A stretch of DNA of 64,000 bases, taken from the NCBI GenBank assembly GCA_946482005.1, contig CAMLPV010000014.1, forward strand, positions 1-64,000. Direction: 5' to 3'. This DNA comes from an uncultured Gilliamella sp. GTDB taxonomy: Bacteria > Pseudomonadota > Gammaproteobacteria > Enterobacterales > Orbaceae. Below, in pieces: positions 23,150 through 32,929 of this stretch. Within the stretch, counting starts at the first letter, position 1. Every line of letters begins with the position of its first letter. The position numbers and the translations under genes are program-made. The notes under the pieces were generated by a model. That model saw nothing but the letters and a program-made list of their open reading frames with translations. It made no database searches and was not told the DNA's origin.

Positions 23150-24559
23150 ATGAGTAAACCAAATTTAGAAATGATTAATAGCCGTCCTGATGATGCAACA
23201 TTATTGGCGGATGAAGCAAAATATTGTTCTTTCGGTGACACAGTACATTATGTTGAACCACCAAAAATTTTTGATGGTTGTGAAGGTAGCTATATGTACG
23301 ACAAAGAGGGTAAAGCTTTCCTTGACTTACAAATGTGGTATTCTGCATGTAATTTTGGTTATGCCAATGAACGTTTAAATAATGCCCTTAAAAAACAAAT
23401 TGATACCTTACCTCAATGTGCAAGCCAATACTTACATCCAACCAAAATTGAATTAGCTAAAACGATTGCTCAAGGTATGGAAAAACGTTTTGGTTACGAA
23501 GGGCGAGTTCATTTTAATGTTGGCGGTTCACAATGTATTGAAGACTCATTAAAATTGGTACGTAATGCTTCAGGTGGTAAATCATTAATGTTTGCTTTCC
23601 AAGGCGGTTATCATGGTCGTACATTGGGCGCATCTTCAATCACATCAAGCTATCGTTATCGTCGTCGTTATGGTCATTTTGGTGATCGTGCGATGTTTGT
23701 ACCATTTCCATACCCTTTCCGTCGTCCAAAAGGAATGACCGCGGAAGAATATGGTGAACATTTAGTTGCTGAATTTGCACGCTTATTCGAAACCGAATAC
23801 CACGGTGTTTGGGATCCTAAAGTTGGGCAGGCTGAATATGCGGCATTTTATGCAGAACCTTTACAAGCAACAGGTGGATATATTGTTCCTCCACGTAATT
23901 ACTTTAAAGGTCTTAAAAAAGTTTTAGATCAATATGGTATTTTATTAGTAGTTGATGAGATCCAAATGGGCTTCTATCGTACCGGTAAATTATGGTCAAT
24001 AGAACATTTTGATGTTAAACCTGACGTAGTCGTATTTGCGAAAGCATTAACTAATGGTCTTAATCCATTAGGTGGATTATGGGCACGTGAAGAATTAATT
24101 AATCCTCAAGTATTCCCTGTGGGCTCAACTCACTCTACTTTTGCCTCAAATCCTCTTGGTACAGCTGTTGGTCTTGAAGTGTTAAAAATGACCTCTGAAA
24201 CAGATTATGAAAAGATGGTTATGGACAGTGGTGCTTATTTCCTTGAAGGTTTAAAAACTTTAGAGAAAAAACACAAAGAAATTGGTGAAGTTGATGGTTT
24301 AGGTTTAGCGCTTCGAGCAGAAATTTGTACCGAAGATGGCTTTACAGCAAATAAAGCATTAGTTGATAAGATGGTTGATATCGGTATGTCAGGTGATCTT
24401 GACTGGAAAGGAACCAAAATGGGTCTAGTGCTTGATATTGGTGGTTACTACAAAAATGTTATCACTTTTGCTCCATCATTACATATTTCTCGTCAAGAAA
24501 TCGATCAAGGTATTGAATTACTCGATCAATTAATCACACGAGCAAAGAAAGAACTTTAA
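23150..24559 (+). CDS. class III PLP-dependent aminotransferase
   Basis: AFQGGYHGRTLGASS, VVDEIQMGFYRTGKLW, FAKALTNGLNPLGG. Confidence 0.9.
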   Translation: MSKPNLEMINSRPDDATLLADEAKYCSFGDTVHYVEPPKIFDGCEGSYMYDKEGKAFLDLQMWYSACNFGYANERLNNALKKQIDTLPQCASQYLHPTKIELAKTIAQGMEKRFGYEGRVHFNVGGSQCIEDSLKLVRNASGGKSLMFAFQGGYHGRTLGASSITSSYRYRRRYGHFGDRAMFVPFPYPFRRPKGMTAEEYGEHLVAEFARLFETEYHGVWDPKVGQAEYAAFYAEPLQATGGYIVPPRNYFKGLKKVLDQYGILLVVDEIQMGFYRTGKLWSIEHFDVKPDVVVFAKALTNGLNPLGGLWAREELINPQVFPVGSTHSTFASNPLGTAVGLEVLKMTSETDYEKMVMDSGAYFLEGLKTLEKKHKEIGEVDGLGLALRAEICTEDGFTANKALVDKMVDIGMSGDLDWKGTKMGLVLDIGGYYKNVITFAPSLHISRQEIDQGIELLDQLITRAKKEL

Positions 24560-24777
24560 TAGTTTAGGTTCTGTAATTCCTACCAACTTTTGTTGGTAGG
24601 TTGCGTTTTACAACCTAAATGTTATTACTTTTGATCCACCAATATATATTTCTCGTCAGGAAATCGATCAAAGTATTGAATTACTTTATCAATTAATCAC
24701 ACGAGCAAAAAAATAACTTTAATAGTTTAACTCTATTCTTCCTGCTAACCTTTGTTGGCAAGTTGCATTTTATAGCC
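24444..24777. repeat. degenerate tandem duplication (period ~163 bp) of aminotransferase 3' end plus terminator
   Basis: tatttctcgtcaagaaatcgatcaaggtattgaattactcgatcaattaatcacacgagcaaa recurs as tatttctcgtcaggaaatcgatcaaagtattgaattactttatcaattaatcacacgagcaaa; flanking sequence also matches. Confidence 0.9.
24579..24600 (+). terminator. hairpin after the aminotransferase gene
   Basis: cctaccaac-tttt-gttggtagg, 9-bp perfect stem. Confidence 0.65.
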
Positions 24778-24794
24778 AATCATTTATTAAATTT

Positions 24795-25844
24795 ATGAAA
24801 TACATCAATCAGTTAGAAAAAAATGAATTAATAGACAGTTTTTTAAGTTATCCACCACAGGATTTTTCAGTATGGTTAAGTGATGATGGTGTGCCTATTT
24901 TTTCTGGCAAGTTTGATTTACTTACTACTGCAGATGATGATTTTAAATATAAAATTCAAAAAATTCCTTTTTTTAAAAAATGGCAACGCTGGTTACAGCC
25001 AAAAACCTGTTTTGTTGGGACAACTGTTTCGGAATATGCATTATTAACAGATAAGATTGATGCTAATCAATTAGCTAAACATCTTAAAGAAGCTTATGCA
25101 AAACAATATTCTTTTATGGTTGTTAAAGATCTTCCTTTAGCATCTCCATTATTAAGTGAACGCGATAATCACTATTCTAAGCAGCTTATTGCAGCGTTAA
25201 AAGAACAAGGTTATATCGAAATGGAAGGACAAGCATTGGCTTGGTTACCTATTGATTTTACCGATATGAACGAGTTTTTTTCGCGTTTTTCATATAGTCG
25301 TCGAAAAAATTTTAGAAGAAAACTAAAATCACGGGAAAAATTAGACATTAATGTTTTACATAGTGGAGATGAATGCTTTTTTAACCAAGCTGTTCAAGAT
25401 GAATATTATCAACTTTATCTAAATGTTTATGAACAAAGCGAAGTACATTTTGATTTATTAACTAAACCATTTTTTATTCAATTGTTACAAAGCAAAGCAG
25501 CTAAAGCCCATATCTTCACTTATCATCATAATGGCGAATTTATTGGTTATAATATCTGTTTTGAAGTAAATAATAAGCTGGTTGATAAATATATCGGCAT
25601 GGTTTATCCACAAGCACGCAAATTAAATCTTTACTTTGTAAGCTGGTTTGTCAATCTTGAATATGCGTTGCAACAAGGATTTAATTATTATATTGCAGGC
25701 TGGACAGATCCTGAAGTGAAAGCATCATTGGGTGCTAAATTCACTTTTACTAAACATTTGGTACATATTCGTAATCCACTATTACGTGTAATATTACGTA
25801 AATTTATCGGTTACTTTGAAAGCGATAAGGAGAAAGTAGCATGA
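24795..25844 (+). CDS. GNAT/FemAB-like N-acyltransferase
   Basis: SYSRRKNFRRKLKSREK, YQLYLNVYEQSEVHFDLL, NYYIAGWTDPEVKASLGA; two-domain GNAT layout. Confidence 0.7.
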   Translation: MKYINQLEKNELIDSFLSYPPQDFSVWLSDDGVPIFSGKFDLLTTADDDFKYKIQKIPFFKKWQRWLQPKTCFVGTTVSEYALLTDKIDANQLAKHLKEAYAKQYSFMVVKDLPLASPLLSERDNHYSKQLIAALKEQGYIEMEGQALAWLPIDFTDMNEFFSRFSYSRRKNFRRKLKSREKLDINVLHSGDECFFNQAVQDEYYQLYLNVYEQSEVHFDLLTKPFFIQLLQSKAAKAHIFTYHHNGEFIGYNICFEVNNKLVDKYIGMVYPQARKLNLYFVSWFVNLEYALQQGFNYYIAGWTDPEVKASLGAKFTFTKHLVHIRNPLLRVILRKFIGYFESDKEKVA

Positions 25845-26713
25845 CTTGTCCTATTATACTCAATTTCGATAATAGTATAGGTAAAATAAATAATGCTAGA
25901 ACAATCGATGTAACTGAATGGCAGGATGCCATTCGCTTTGGCTGTACTGAGAAAAAATTCTTCCAATTTGAAAATGTGTTACAACAATCTCTACCTGATA
26001 AATATGGAACGGTATTAATGGGAAGTGGTGACTTTCATCATGTTTCATTATTATTGATTGAACGTTTAGCTAAAGAGTATTCGTCTAGCAATCCTATTCA
26101 AGTTGTTGTTTTTGATAATCATCCAGATAATATGCGTTATTTATTTGGTATACATTGTGGTTCTTGGATTAGTTATGTGGCAAGTTTACCTTTTGTTAGC
26201 CATGTACATGTATTAGGTATTTCATCTCACGATATTAGTCTTTCTCATTTTTGGGAAAATAGATGGTTGCCGTTATTTCATAAAAAATTGACTTATTGGA
26301 GTTTAGATGTCAATGTTGCTTGGGCAAGAAAAATTGGCTTAAGTCATGCTTTTCGCCATTTTACAACCCCAGATGATCTCATTGCTAGCTTCCTTTCAGA
26401 ACAATATCATAATGTACAACCTGTTTATTTATCAATTGATAAAGATGTATTGAGTGAGGAAGTTGTACATACCAACTGGGATCAAGGTAAACTACAAACT
26501 TATCATATCCTTGATACTATCACATCAATAAAACCACGGCTTATTGGTAGTGATATTACAGGTGAACTTTCTATATGGAGATCGTCAAATTGGTTTAAAC
26601 GTTTTCTTAGTTCACTAGATAAACAACCAGCGATATCAGCTGATGATCTTTCCAATTGGCAACAAGAGCAACATCAGCTTAATCTGACGTTATTAAAAGC
26701 TCTTTCAGGATAA
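25841..26713 (+). CDS. arginase-superfamily (ureohydrolase-like) protein
   Basis: GSGDFHH, VFDNHPDNM, LSIDKDVL metal-binding-type motifs. Confidence 0.8.
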   Translation: MTCPIILNFDNSIGKINNARTIDVTEWQDAIRFGCTEKKFFQFENVLQQSLPDKYGTVLMGSGDFHHVSLLLIERLAKEYSSSNPIQVVVFDNHPDNMRYLFGIHCGSWISYVASLPFVSHVHVLGISSHDISLSHFWENRWLPLFHKKLTYWSLDVNVAWARKIGLSHAFRHFTTPDDLIASFLSEQYHNVQPVYLSIDKDVLSEEVVHTNWDQGKLQTYHILDTITSIKPRLIGSDITGELSIWRSSNWFKRFLSSLDKQPAISADDLSNWQQEQHQLNLTLLKALSG

Positions 26714-26740
26714 GCGATTGTGAAAAAGTTTCAGGAAATG

Positions 26741-26775
26741 TAGGTGTCTGAGTAAAAAACTCAGACCCACTTTTA
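26741..26775. terminator. hairpin between convergent genes
   Basis: gtctgagt-aaaaa-actcagac core, then cccactttt. Confidence 0.6.
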
Positions 26776-26793
26776 CAATAATTTGAACAAAAT

Positions 26794-27195
26794 CTAAGAA
26801 TCATGATTAGAAGAATTCTGTTTAGATAATTTGCTTTCTGCTAGTGCTAAAAACAAAATACCTGAAACAATTAAAATTGCACCAATTAATTTGAATAATG
26901 TAATAGGTTCATGAAATAACCAGATTGATGCAATCATTACTGTTACTAGCTCAAAGTGAGACGCGGCAAATGCTGGGCCGACTGGTGCTTTTTTTAATAG
27001 CGTCATCCAAGTAAAAAAAGTAAAAATATATCCCGCAATTGAGATATAAATCCAATGGTTAGTAAAAACACGTACTAACCAATCAATACTCATTTCTAGC
27101 GGTTGTGCATGGATAGCCGTTAATTTAAAGCTACATTGTGCAATAGTATCAAAAAAAAGTAATACTGAAAAACCAATAATATAGAATTTCGCCAT
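26794..27195 (-). CDS. small EamA/SMR-type transporter subunit
   Basis: 133 aa, four hydrophobic segments; paired with adjacent 118-aa ORF. Confidence 0.8.
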   Translation of the reverse strand: MAKFYIIGFSVLLFFDTIAQCSFKLTAIHAQPLEMSIDWLVRVFTNHWIYISIAGYIFTFFTWMTLLKKAPVGPAFAASHFELVTVMIASIWLFHEPITLFKLIGAILIVSGILFLALAESKLSKQNSSNHDS

Positions 27196-27196
27196 A

Positions 27197-27553
27197 TTAA
27201 GACATTCCTACAGAAATGACACCAGCTGTAATTAATAGCATGCCAATTAAACGATAAAAGGTAAGTAGCTCTTTGAAAATAATGCGTCCAACAAGCATAA
27301 TAGTAATAATATTAAATGATGCCAGCAATATGCCTTGTGAAAGAGGAACTAAGGTTAAAAATGCTAACCATAATAGAAATTCGACGACATAAGATATAAT
27401 GCCAATCCAAATCCAATGATTTTTTGCCAAATTCAACCAATAATACCAACCGTCACGATTACTTGATGAGGTGGCCGCGAATTTAAAAGCGATTTGCCCT
27501 AAAGTATCAAAACAGATGTTACTAACCCAAAGTATGATTACTAGCGGTGACAT
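27197..27553 (-). CDS. small EamA/SMR-type transporter subunit
   Basis: 118 aa, four hydrophobic segments. Confidence 0.8.
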   Translation of the reverse strand: MSPLVIILWVSNICFDTLGQIAFKFAATSSSNRDGWYYWLNLAKNHWIWIGIISYVVEFLLWLAFLTLVPLSQGILLASFNIITIMLVGRIIFKELLTFYRLIGMLLITAGVISVGMS

Positions 27554-28386
27554 TATGCCTCTATCCCTTCTGCTATATTATTGAAGAATGTAACGCACTC
27601 TTTAATTACTTCTCGACGTTGCCTATCAATTGTTATCAAATGATAACTGTCATTTAAGATGACTAATTTTTTCGGTCCAGAAACGTTTTTTTCAACTAGT
27701 TTTGCATTAGTTTCAATATCGGCAACATCATCATTACCTGAATGCATAATTAAACACGGTGAAACCACTTTAGGTAGCTGTGCTTTCACATTCTTGGCAA
27801 GTAGTTGCATTTCGGCTAGTGCTGGAAATGGGTTTCCTGCAAGTCCTGCTGAAGCTGCATCTCCGCTTAACATTTTTTCAGATATGACGGCTCGAATTCG
27901 TTTATCCTTAATTCCGTAAGGCGGTTTTTCAATAAAAGAAACTTTTTGGAAAATTCCTATTTTTTTATAAAAGACCAAAAAACAGAAAGTTTTTTTTGCC
28001 CATAGAGGTATACTCCAGCCATCATAACAAAAAGTTGGTGCTAAAACGCCAACACCCTTAATCTGTTCTGGTCTGTCAGCAGTTAGTTTAAGTGCTAATA
28101 GTGCGCCCATTGATAATCCAGCAACAAAAACGTTATCCACATGTTGAGCTAAGTAATCAGCACCGTCTTTTACGCTTTGGTACCAATCTTGCCAAGATGT
28201 TTTACAAAGATCCGCTTCAGTACCACAATGGCCAGCAAGTTGAATTGCATAAACGGTAAATCCAGCTTTATGTAAACCATTAGCTAAAATTCGCATTTCA
28301 TTAGGTGTACCTGTTAAACCATGAATTAGTAGTACACCATTTTTATTACCAGGTAAAAAATAAGATAAATCTTGCATTGTACTCAT
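27553..28386 (-). CDS. alpha/beta hydrolase (carboxylesterase/lipase-like)
   Basis: LLIHGLTGTPNEM, nucleophile elbow GLSMGA, MHSGNDDVAD, SYHLITID. Confidence 0.88.
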   Translation of the reverse strand: MSTMQDLSYFLPGNKNGVLLIHGLTGTPNEMRILANGLHKAGFTVYAIQLAGHCGTEADLCKTSWQDWYQSVKDGADYLAQHVDNVFVAGLSMGALLALKLTADRPEQIKGVGVLAPTFCYDGWSIPLWAKKTFCFLVFYKKIGIFQKVSFIEKPPYGIKDKRIRAVISEKMLSGDAASAGLAGNPFPALAEMQLLAKNVKAQLPKVVSPCLIMHSGNDDVADIETNAKLVEKNVSGPKKLVILNDSYHLITIDRQRREVIKECVTFFNNIAEGIEA

Positions 28387-28422
28387 TATTATTCCTTTAT
28401 TATTCTATTCTCATAGTGGGAA

Positions 28423-29130
28423 TTAAAAGAATGATTGTGCTTGCTCTAACGCTTTGGTTACATCAGTAAAACTATTGATAGCACAGTGCGCAATCTTATT
28501 TTTTTTACAGTAGTCAACAAGCTTGTCTTTGGCAAAAACATAATCAACATTATGTGATACACAGTAGTCTGAGGTACCATCTCCTACATAAAGTATTTTG
28601 GGAAAAAATTGCTGTTGTTTAACATGATTGCATTTGCAGTTACCACTTTGTTTAATACAATCCTTATTTGAATAAGGAAATTCAAGTCGCCAACTACGAA
28701 CATTATCATGAAGCAACTGGTTGGCAAAAATGGGTAAATGTTCAATACCATGATGCTTTAATATAAACTGAATTGAGTAATCTAACCCATCACTGACCAC
28801 ATGAACAGGGATATTATTTTTTTCAGTATAAGCAATAAACGATTTAAACATTGGGTCAATTTCAATATTGGAGAGAACTTGATTGACTTCCTCTAAACTC
28901 GCATCCATTAAAGCAATTTGTTTGCTCATGCACTCTTGTGAACCAATTTTACCATTAACCCACAATTCTTCAAGATCATCACAACCATCTTGCCCGAAAT
29001 AACTCAGTAAAGTATCGGTTACATCTTTGACACTGATAGTTCCATCAAAATCACATAAAACAATAGGGGTTTCATGTTGAGTATAAGATGGATAAAAAAG
29101 ACGGTTAGCAATTGGTGAAAAAATATTCAT
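28423..29130 (-). CDS. MtnX-like HAD-IB family phosphatase
   Basis: VLCDFDGTIS, VVSDGLDYSI, YVGDGTSDY. Confidence 0.85.
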   Translation of the reverse strand: MNIFSPIANRLFYPSYTQHETPIVLCDFDGTISVKDVTDTLLSYFGQDGCDDLEELWVNGKIGSQECMSKQIALMDASLEEVNQVLSNIEIDPMFKSFIAYTEKNNIPVHVVSDGLDYSIQFILKHHGIEHLPIFANQLLHDNVRSWRLEFPYSNKDCIKQSGNCKCNHVKQQQFFPKILYVGDGTSDYCVSHNVDYVFAKDKLVDYCKKNKIAHCAINSFTDVTKALEQAQSFF

Positions 29131-29288
29131 TTTAAAATCAAAATAGTCTAATCATAGGGAGAATCCCAAATTTTCTCATAAAGCAGTTTTAAATTTTGTA
29201 GGCTCTTTGTATATATTTTGTAACGAATGGGATATTATCTGTATAATAAAATTTCACGTGGTATAAGCTATAATAATGAGAACATATA

Positions 29289-30017
29289 ATGAGCGAACAT
29301 ATATTAATCATTGAAGATGACCCAAGATTAGCTAATCTCATACAAGTATATCTTGTTCGGCAAGGATATGCCGTTGATTGGCATGATAGTGGTGAAGGGG
29401 CAGAAGAGAAAATTCATCAACTCAACCCAGATTTAGTTATATTAGATGTCATGTTACCACAAAAATCAGGTTTTGATATTTGTCGTGATATACGTGGGTG
29501 GTTCACCAATTATATTTTAATCATGACAGCCAGTGAAGATAACATTGATGAAATTGTAGGACTTGAACTTGGTGCTGATGACTATTTGGCTAAACCAGTT
29601 GAACCAAGGTTGTTGCTTGCTCGAATACGCGCTCTATTACGTCGAAAACAGATAGAAAATGAAAAAGATAATGGCAAAGAATTGGTTGTGCCCCTAAATA
29701 ATAAAACTCTTATTTTTGATAATTTAGTGATAGATGGCGAAAATAGGAAAGTTGTGCTGCAAGAACACGAGATAGATTTAACTACAGCTGAATTTGATCT
29801 TCTATGGTTGTTGGCCAATAATGCCGGAAACATACTAACTAGGGATGATATTTTTTCTCAAGTTCGTGGTATTGATTTTGACGGTAGCGATCGTTCCATT
29901 GATTCCCGTATATCGAGACTCCGCCGTAAATTACTTGATGATCCTGACAATCCATCACGAATTAAAACAGTTCGAGGAAAAGGTTATCTATTTATGCGTG
30001 AAGGGGAAAGTCATTGA
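29289..30017 (+). CDS. rstA: OmpR-family response regulator (RstA-like)
   Basis: IIEDDPRLANLIQVYL, LVILDVMLP, DDYLAKPVEPRLLLARIRALLRR, winged helix. Confidence 0.85.
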   Translation: MSEHILIIEDDPRLANLIQVYLVRQGYAVDWHDSGEGAEEKIHQLNPDLVILDVMLPQKSGFDICRDIRGWFTNYILIMTASEDNIDEIVGLELGADDYLAKPVEPRLLLARIRALLRRKQIENEKDNGKELVVPLNNKTLIFDNLVIDGENRKVVLQEHEIDLTTAEFDLLWLLANNAGNILTRDDIFSQVRGIDFDGSDRSIDSRISRLRRKLLDDPDNPSRIKTVRGKGYLFMREGESH

Positions 30018-31357
30018 GCCATTTATTAGCCAAGCCATTATTTTTCAATCGACGAATTGTATTTTATCTGGTTATTTTACTCTTTTTGCAATGTATTATT
30101 GCCTATAGTGCTTTATTGGTGTTTGATTCTTTACCATCTTCGCTAACTGATGTGCCCGAAGATCATGTTGTACTTCGTGAGTCACAACGTGGTACTGTAA
30201 ACTTAATTCGTATGAGAATTAATGAAAATAAAAACCGCCCTTTGCAAAAAGTTATTGACGAGTTACAACCTTATTTTAGCTACCCAATAGAAATTTTACC
30301 AATTAATACAGTTTTACCGCACTCAGTTTTTCAAGAATTAAAAAATCTTGGTTTTGCTTATGATAGTGATAAGGAAGTTGTCTATATTGATTTAAATGAT
30401 GGCAATTTATTACAGTTAGGTCCAATCATAATGGGCGATATTTTACAGTCTAACATTATGTCATTAACTGTTTTTATAATCATTTGGGCGCTATTTAGTG
30501 CAATCATCTTTTTTATCCTAATTTATTTCGCTTTTAGTGCAGTTTGGAAAGATTTGGTAAACATAAGACAAACAGCAGAACAGCTTGGGCAGGGCAATTT
30601 GAAAGCTAGAACTAAAAACGTCAAAGGTTGGTTATTTAAACCACTAGCAAATGTACTAAATAATATGGGAACACATATAGAACATTTAGTGAGTACTAAT
30701 CAAACTATTTCTCATGCCATGGCGCATGAATTACGTACTCCTCTTGCTCGTATGCGATTTGCACTTGGTATGCTTGAAGAATCTAATGATAAACAAGAAA
30801 AATTGCTTTTACAAAAAGGGATGAGTGATGATATTAACGAACTCGAAACGTTAATTAGTGCCAGCTTAAATTACTTTAAAATGCAGCAAAATAGTATTGA
30901 TTTAAATTTAACTCAAATTTCATTAAAACAATGGAGTGAAAAAGTTTGTCAATCTTTAGAACTATTTAAACCAAAAGGATTTGAGTTGGTATGCAACAGT
31001 GAAGATGTTTTAGCTATAATTGATACTAGTTTAGCAGAAACAATTGTTAAAAATTTACTCCTTAATGCATTTAAATATGCAACACATAAAGCATTTTTAA
31101 ATATTAAAAAACAAAAAAATGGTGTAGTAATTGAGATTGATGACGATGGTCCAGGAATTCCTTTTGAAGCGCGTGAAAAGATTTTTATGCCCTTTGCTAG
31201 ACTGGATACCAGTCGAACACTTTCAACAGGTGGTTATGGTCTAGGGTTAGCTTATGTCAAATTAATGGCAGAATTTCATGATGGTAATGCTTTTGTTGTT
31301 ACCAGCCCTCTTGGTGGAGCAAGGTTTGTGGTCTCATTGAAGTCTAACTATCCTTAA
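30014..31357 (+). CDS. rstB: sensor histidine kinase (RstB-like)
   Basis: HAMAHELRTPLARMRFAL H-box, IDDDGPGIP, GYGLGLAYVK; overlaps the regulator by 4 nt. Confidence 0.85.
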   Translation: MSHLLAKPLFFNRRIVFYLVILLFLQCIIAYSALLVFDSLPSSLTDVPEDHVVLRESQRGTVNLIRMRINENKNRPLQKVIDELQPYFSYPIEILPINTVLPHSVFQELKNLGFAYDSDKEVVYIDLNDGNLLQLGPIIMGDILQSNIMSLTVFIIIWALFSAIIFFILIYFAFSAVWKDLVNIRQTAEQLGQGNLKARTKNVKGWLFKPLANVLNNMGTHIEHLVSTNQTISHAMAHELRTPLARMRFALGMLEESNDKQEKLLLQKGMSDDINELETLISASLNYFKMQQNSIDLNLTQISLKQWSEKVCQSLELFKPKGFELVCNSEDVLAIIDTSLAETIVKNLLLNAFKYATHKAFLNIKKQKNGVVIEIDDDGPGIPFEAREKIFMPFARLDTSRTLSTGGYGLGLAYVKLMAEFHDGNAFVVTSPLGGARFVVSLKSNYP

Positions 31358-31479
31358 TTATTTTTTTATAATTAATGCGTTATTATTAAAAATAATCATT
31401 ATTGTGAAGTTCCTGTAATATATTTATTGGAAGCTATCATAAGATAATATTTACTCTATTGAACTGTGAGGTAAATATT

Positions 31480-32691
31480 ATGATCGATGACTCAAAGCAT
31501 TTAACTTCTAAATCTTATTGGGTTAGATTAGTTGTTATTTTCTTTTTGGGTTGGATTGTTATTTATGCTGGACGATCTGTTTTAAGTCCTTTAGTAGGTG
31601 AGTTACAAACTCAGTTTGGTTTAACTAAAGCACAAACTGGAGGCATTATGAGCTTGTTTTTTCTTGCTTATACATTGTTTCAAATACCATCAGGCGTTCT
31701 TGGTGATAGAATAGGTCGTAAGCGTGTTTTAGTTACAGGATTTTTTCTCTATGCTATCTTTATAGCTTGTGTATATTTTGCGTCTTCATTCTCAATTTTC
31801 CTTATACTTTGGATCTTAGCCGGTGCGGCACAAGGATGTTATTATGGACCACAATATGCCTTATCTACCGAAGCAATCCCCAAAAAATGGATAACATTAG
31901 GTAGTGCAATTATTGGTAGTGGTATGTCATTTGGTATCGCGATGGGATATTATCTTTCAAGTGTGATGATTTCGGTTTTCAATACTTCATGGAAAATACC
32001 GTTTGTGATGGTTGCAATTCCAATAGTAATTGTTACTCTTTTAATGATTTTTTGTATTAAAGAAAAAGGAAGCGATTTAGTTGAAACATCAAGTTCTCAA
32101 AAAACTAATTTTTCTCAACTTTTTAAAAATCGTAATCTTGTTTTAGCTTATATCACCATCTTTTGTTCTATTTATGGTTTCTTTGTTATTATTACTTGGT
32201 TGCCAAACTATCTTGAAGTAGAAAAGGGCATGAACAAAATAGAAGCCTCACAAATTGCATCAATTGTGCCTTGGATCTCAATCATTGGGACAATATTATG
32301 TAGTTATATTTCTGATAAATTGGGTCGTCGCAAACCTGTAATATTATTTATGATGCCATTATCACTAATTGCAATTTTTTCAATAGTGTATTGCCATTCT
32401 TATATTGAACTTATTGCAGTGCTTGTATTATATGGTTTTATTGGTAAAATTAGTTTAAATCCTGTACTAATAGCTTTAGTTGCTGATAATGCTCCTAAAG
32501 TATCATTAAGAACTGCATTTGGACTGTATAATTTTTTTGGCATGACTGCATCGATTTGTGCTCCTTATTTTACAGGTTTGATTGCCGATAAAACAGGAAG
32601 TTTAAATAGTGGTTTTTACTTAGCGGCAGTTATTACAATGGTTGGAATAACCGCAATGCTATTTGTCAGCGAAAGACAAACCGCTAACTAA
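31480..32691 (+). CDS. MFS transporter
   Basis: 12-TM-like, GDRIGRKRVLVTG motif; start at MIDDSK after gtgagg RBS. Confidence 0.88.
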   Translation: MIDDSKHLTSKSYWVRLVVIFFLGWIVIYAGRSVLSPLVGELQTQFGLTKAQTGGIMSLFFLAYTLFQIPSGVLGDRIGRKRVLVTGFFLYAIFIACVYFASSFSIFLILWILAGAAQGCYYGPQYALSTEAIPKKWITLGSAIIGSGMSFGIAMGYYLSSVMISVFNTSWKIPFVMVAIPIVIVTLLMIFCIKEKGSDLVETSSSQKTNFSQLFKNRNLVLAYITIFCSIYGFFVIITWLPNYLEVEKGMNKIEASQIASIVPWISIIGTILCSYISDKLGRRKPVILFMMPLSLIAIFSIVYCHSYIELIAVLVLYGFIGKISLNPVLIALVADNAPKVSLRTAFGLYNFFGMTASICAPYFTGLIADKTGSLNSGFYLAAVITMVGITAMLFVSERQTAN

Positions 32692-32929
32692 ATTTAACAT
32701 ATCGTAATGATATTATCTATTTTTAATCGTCGTTACTTGCAGGTTATCTTGTCAGAAATCACAGATATGCATAAATTGTAATGAAACATATTGTTTTATC
32801 AATATAAAAAGTCTGTTTTTTCCATTTCAGAAAAACAAAAAATTTGTTATATTCTTTGATCAAAATGATAAAAAGTGATCGAACAAATTTTTAAATTCGT
32901 CGTTGAAATATATAATCAGAGGTTTTTTT

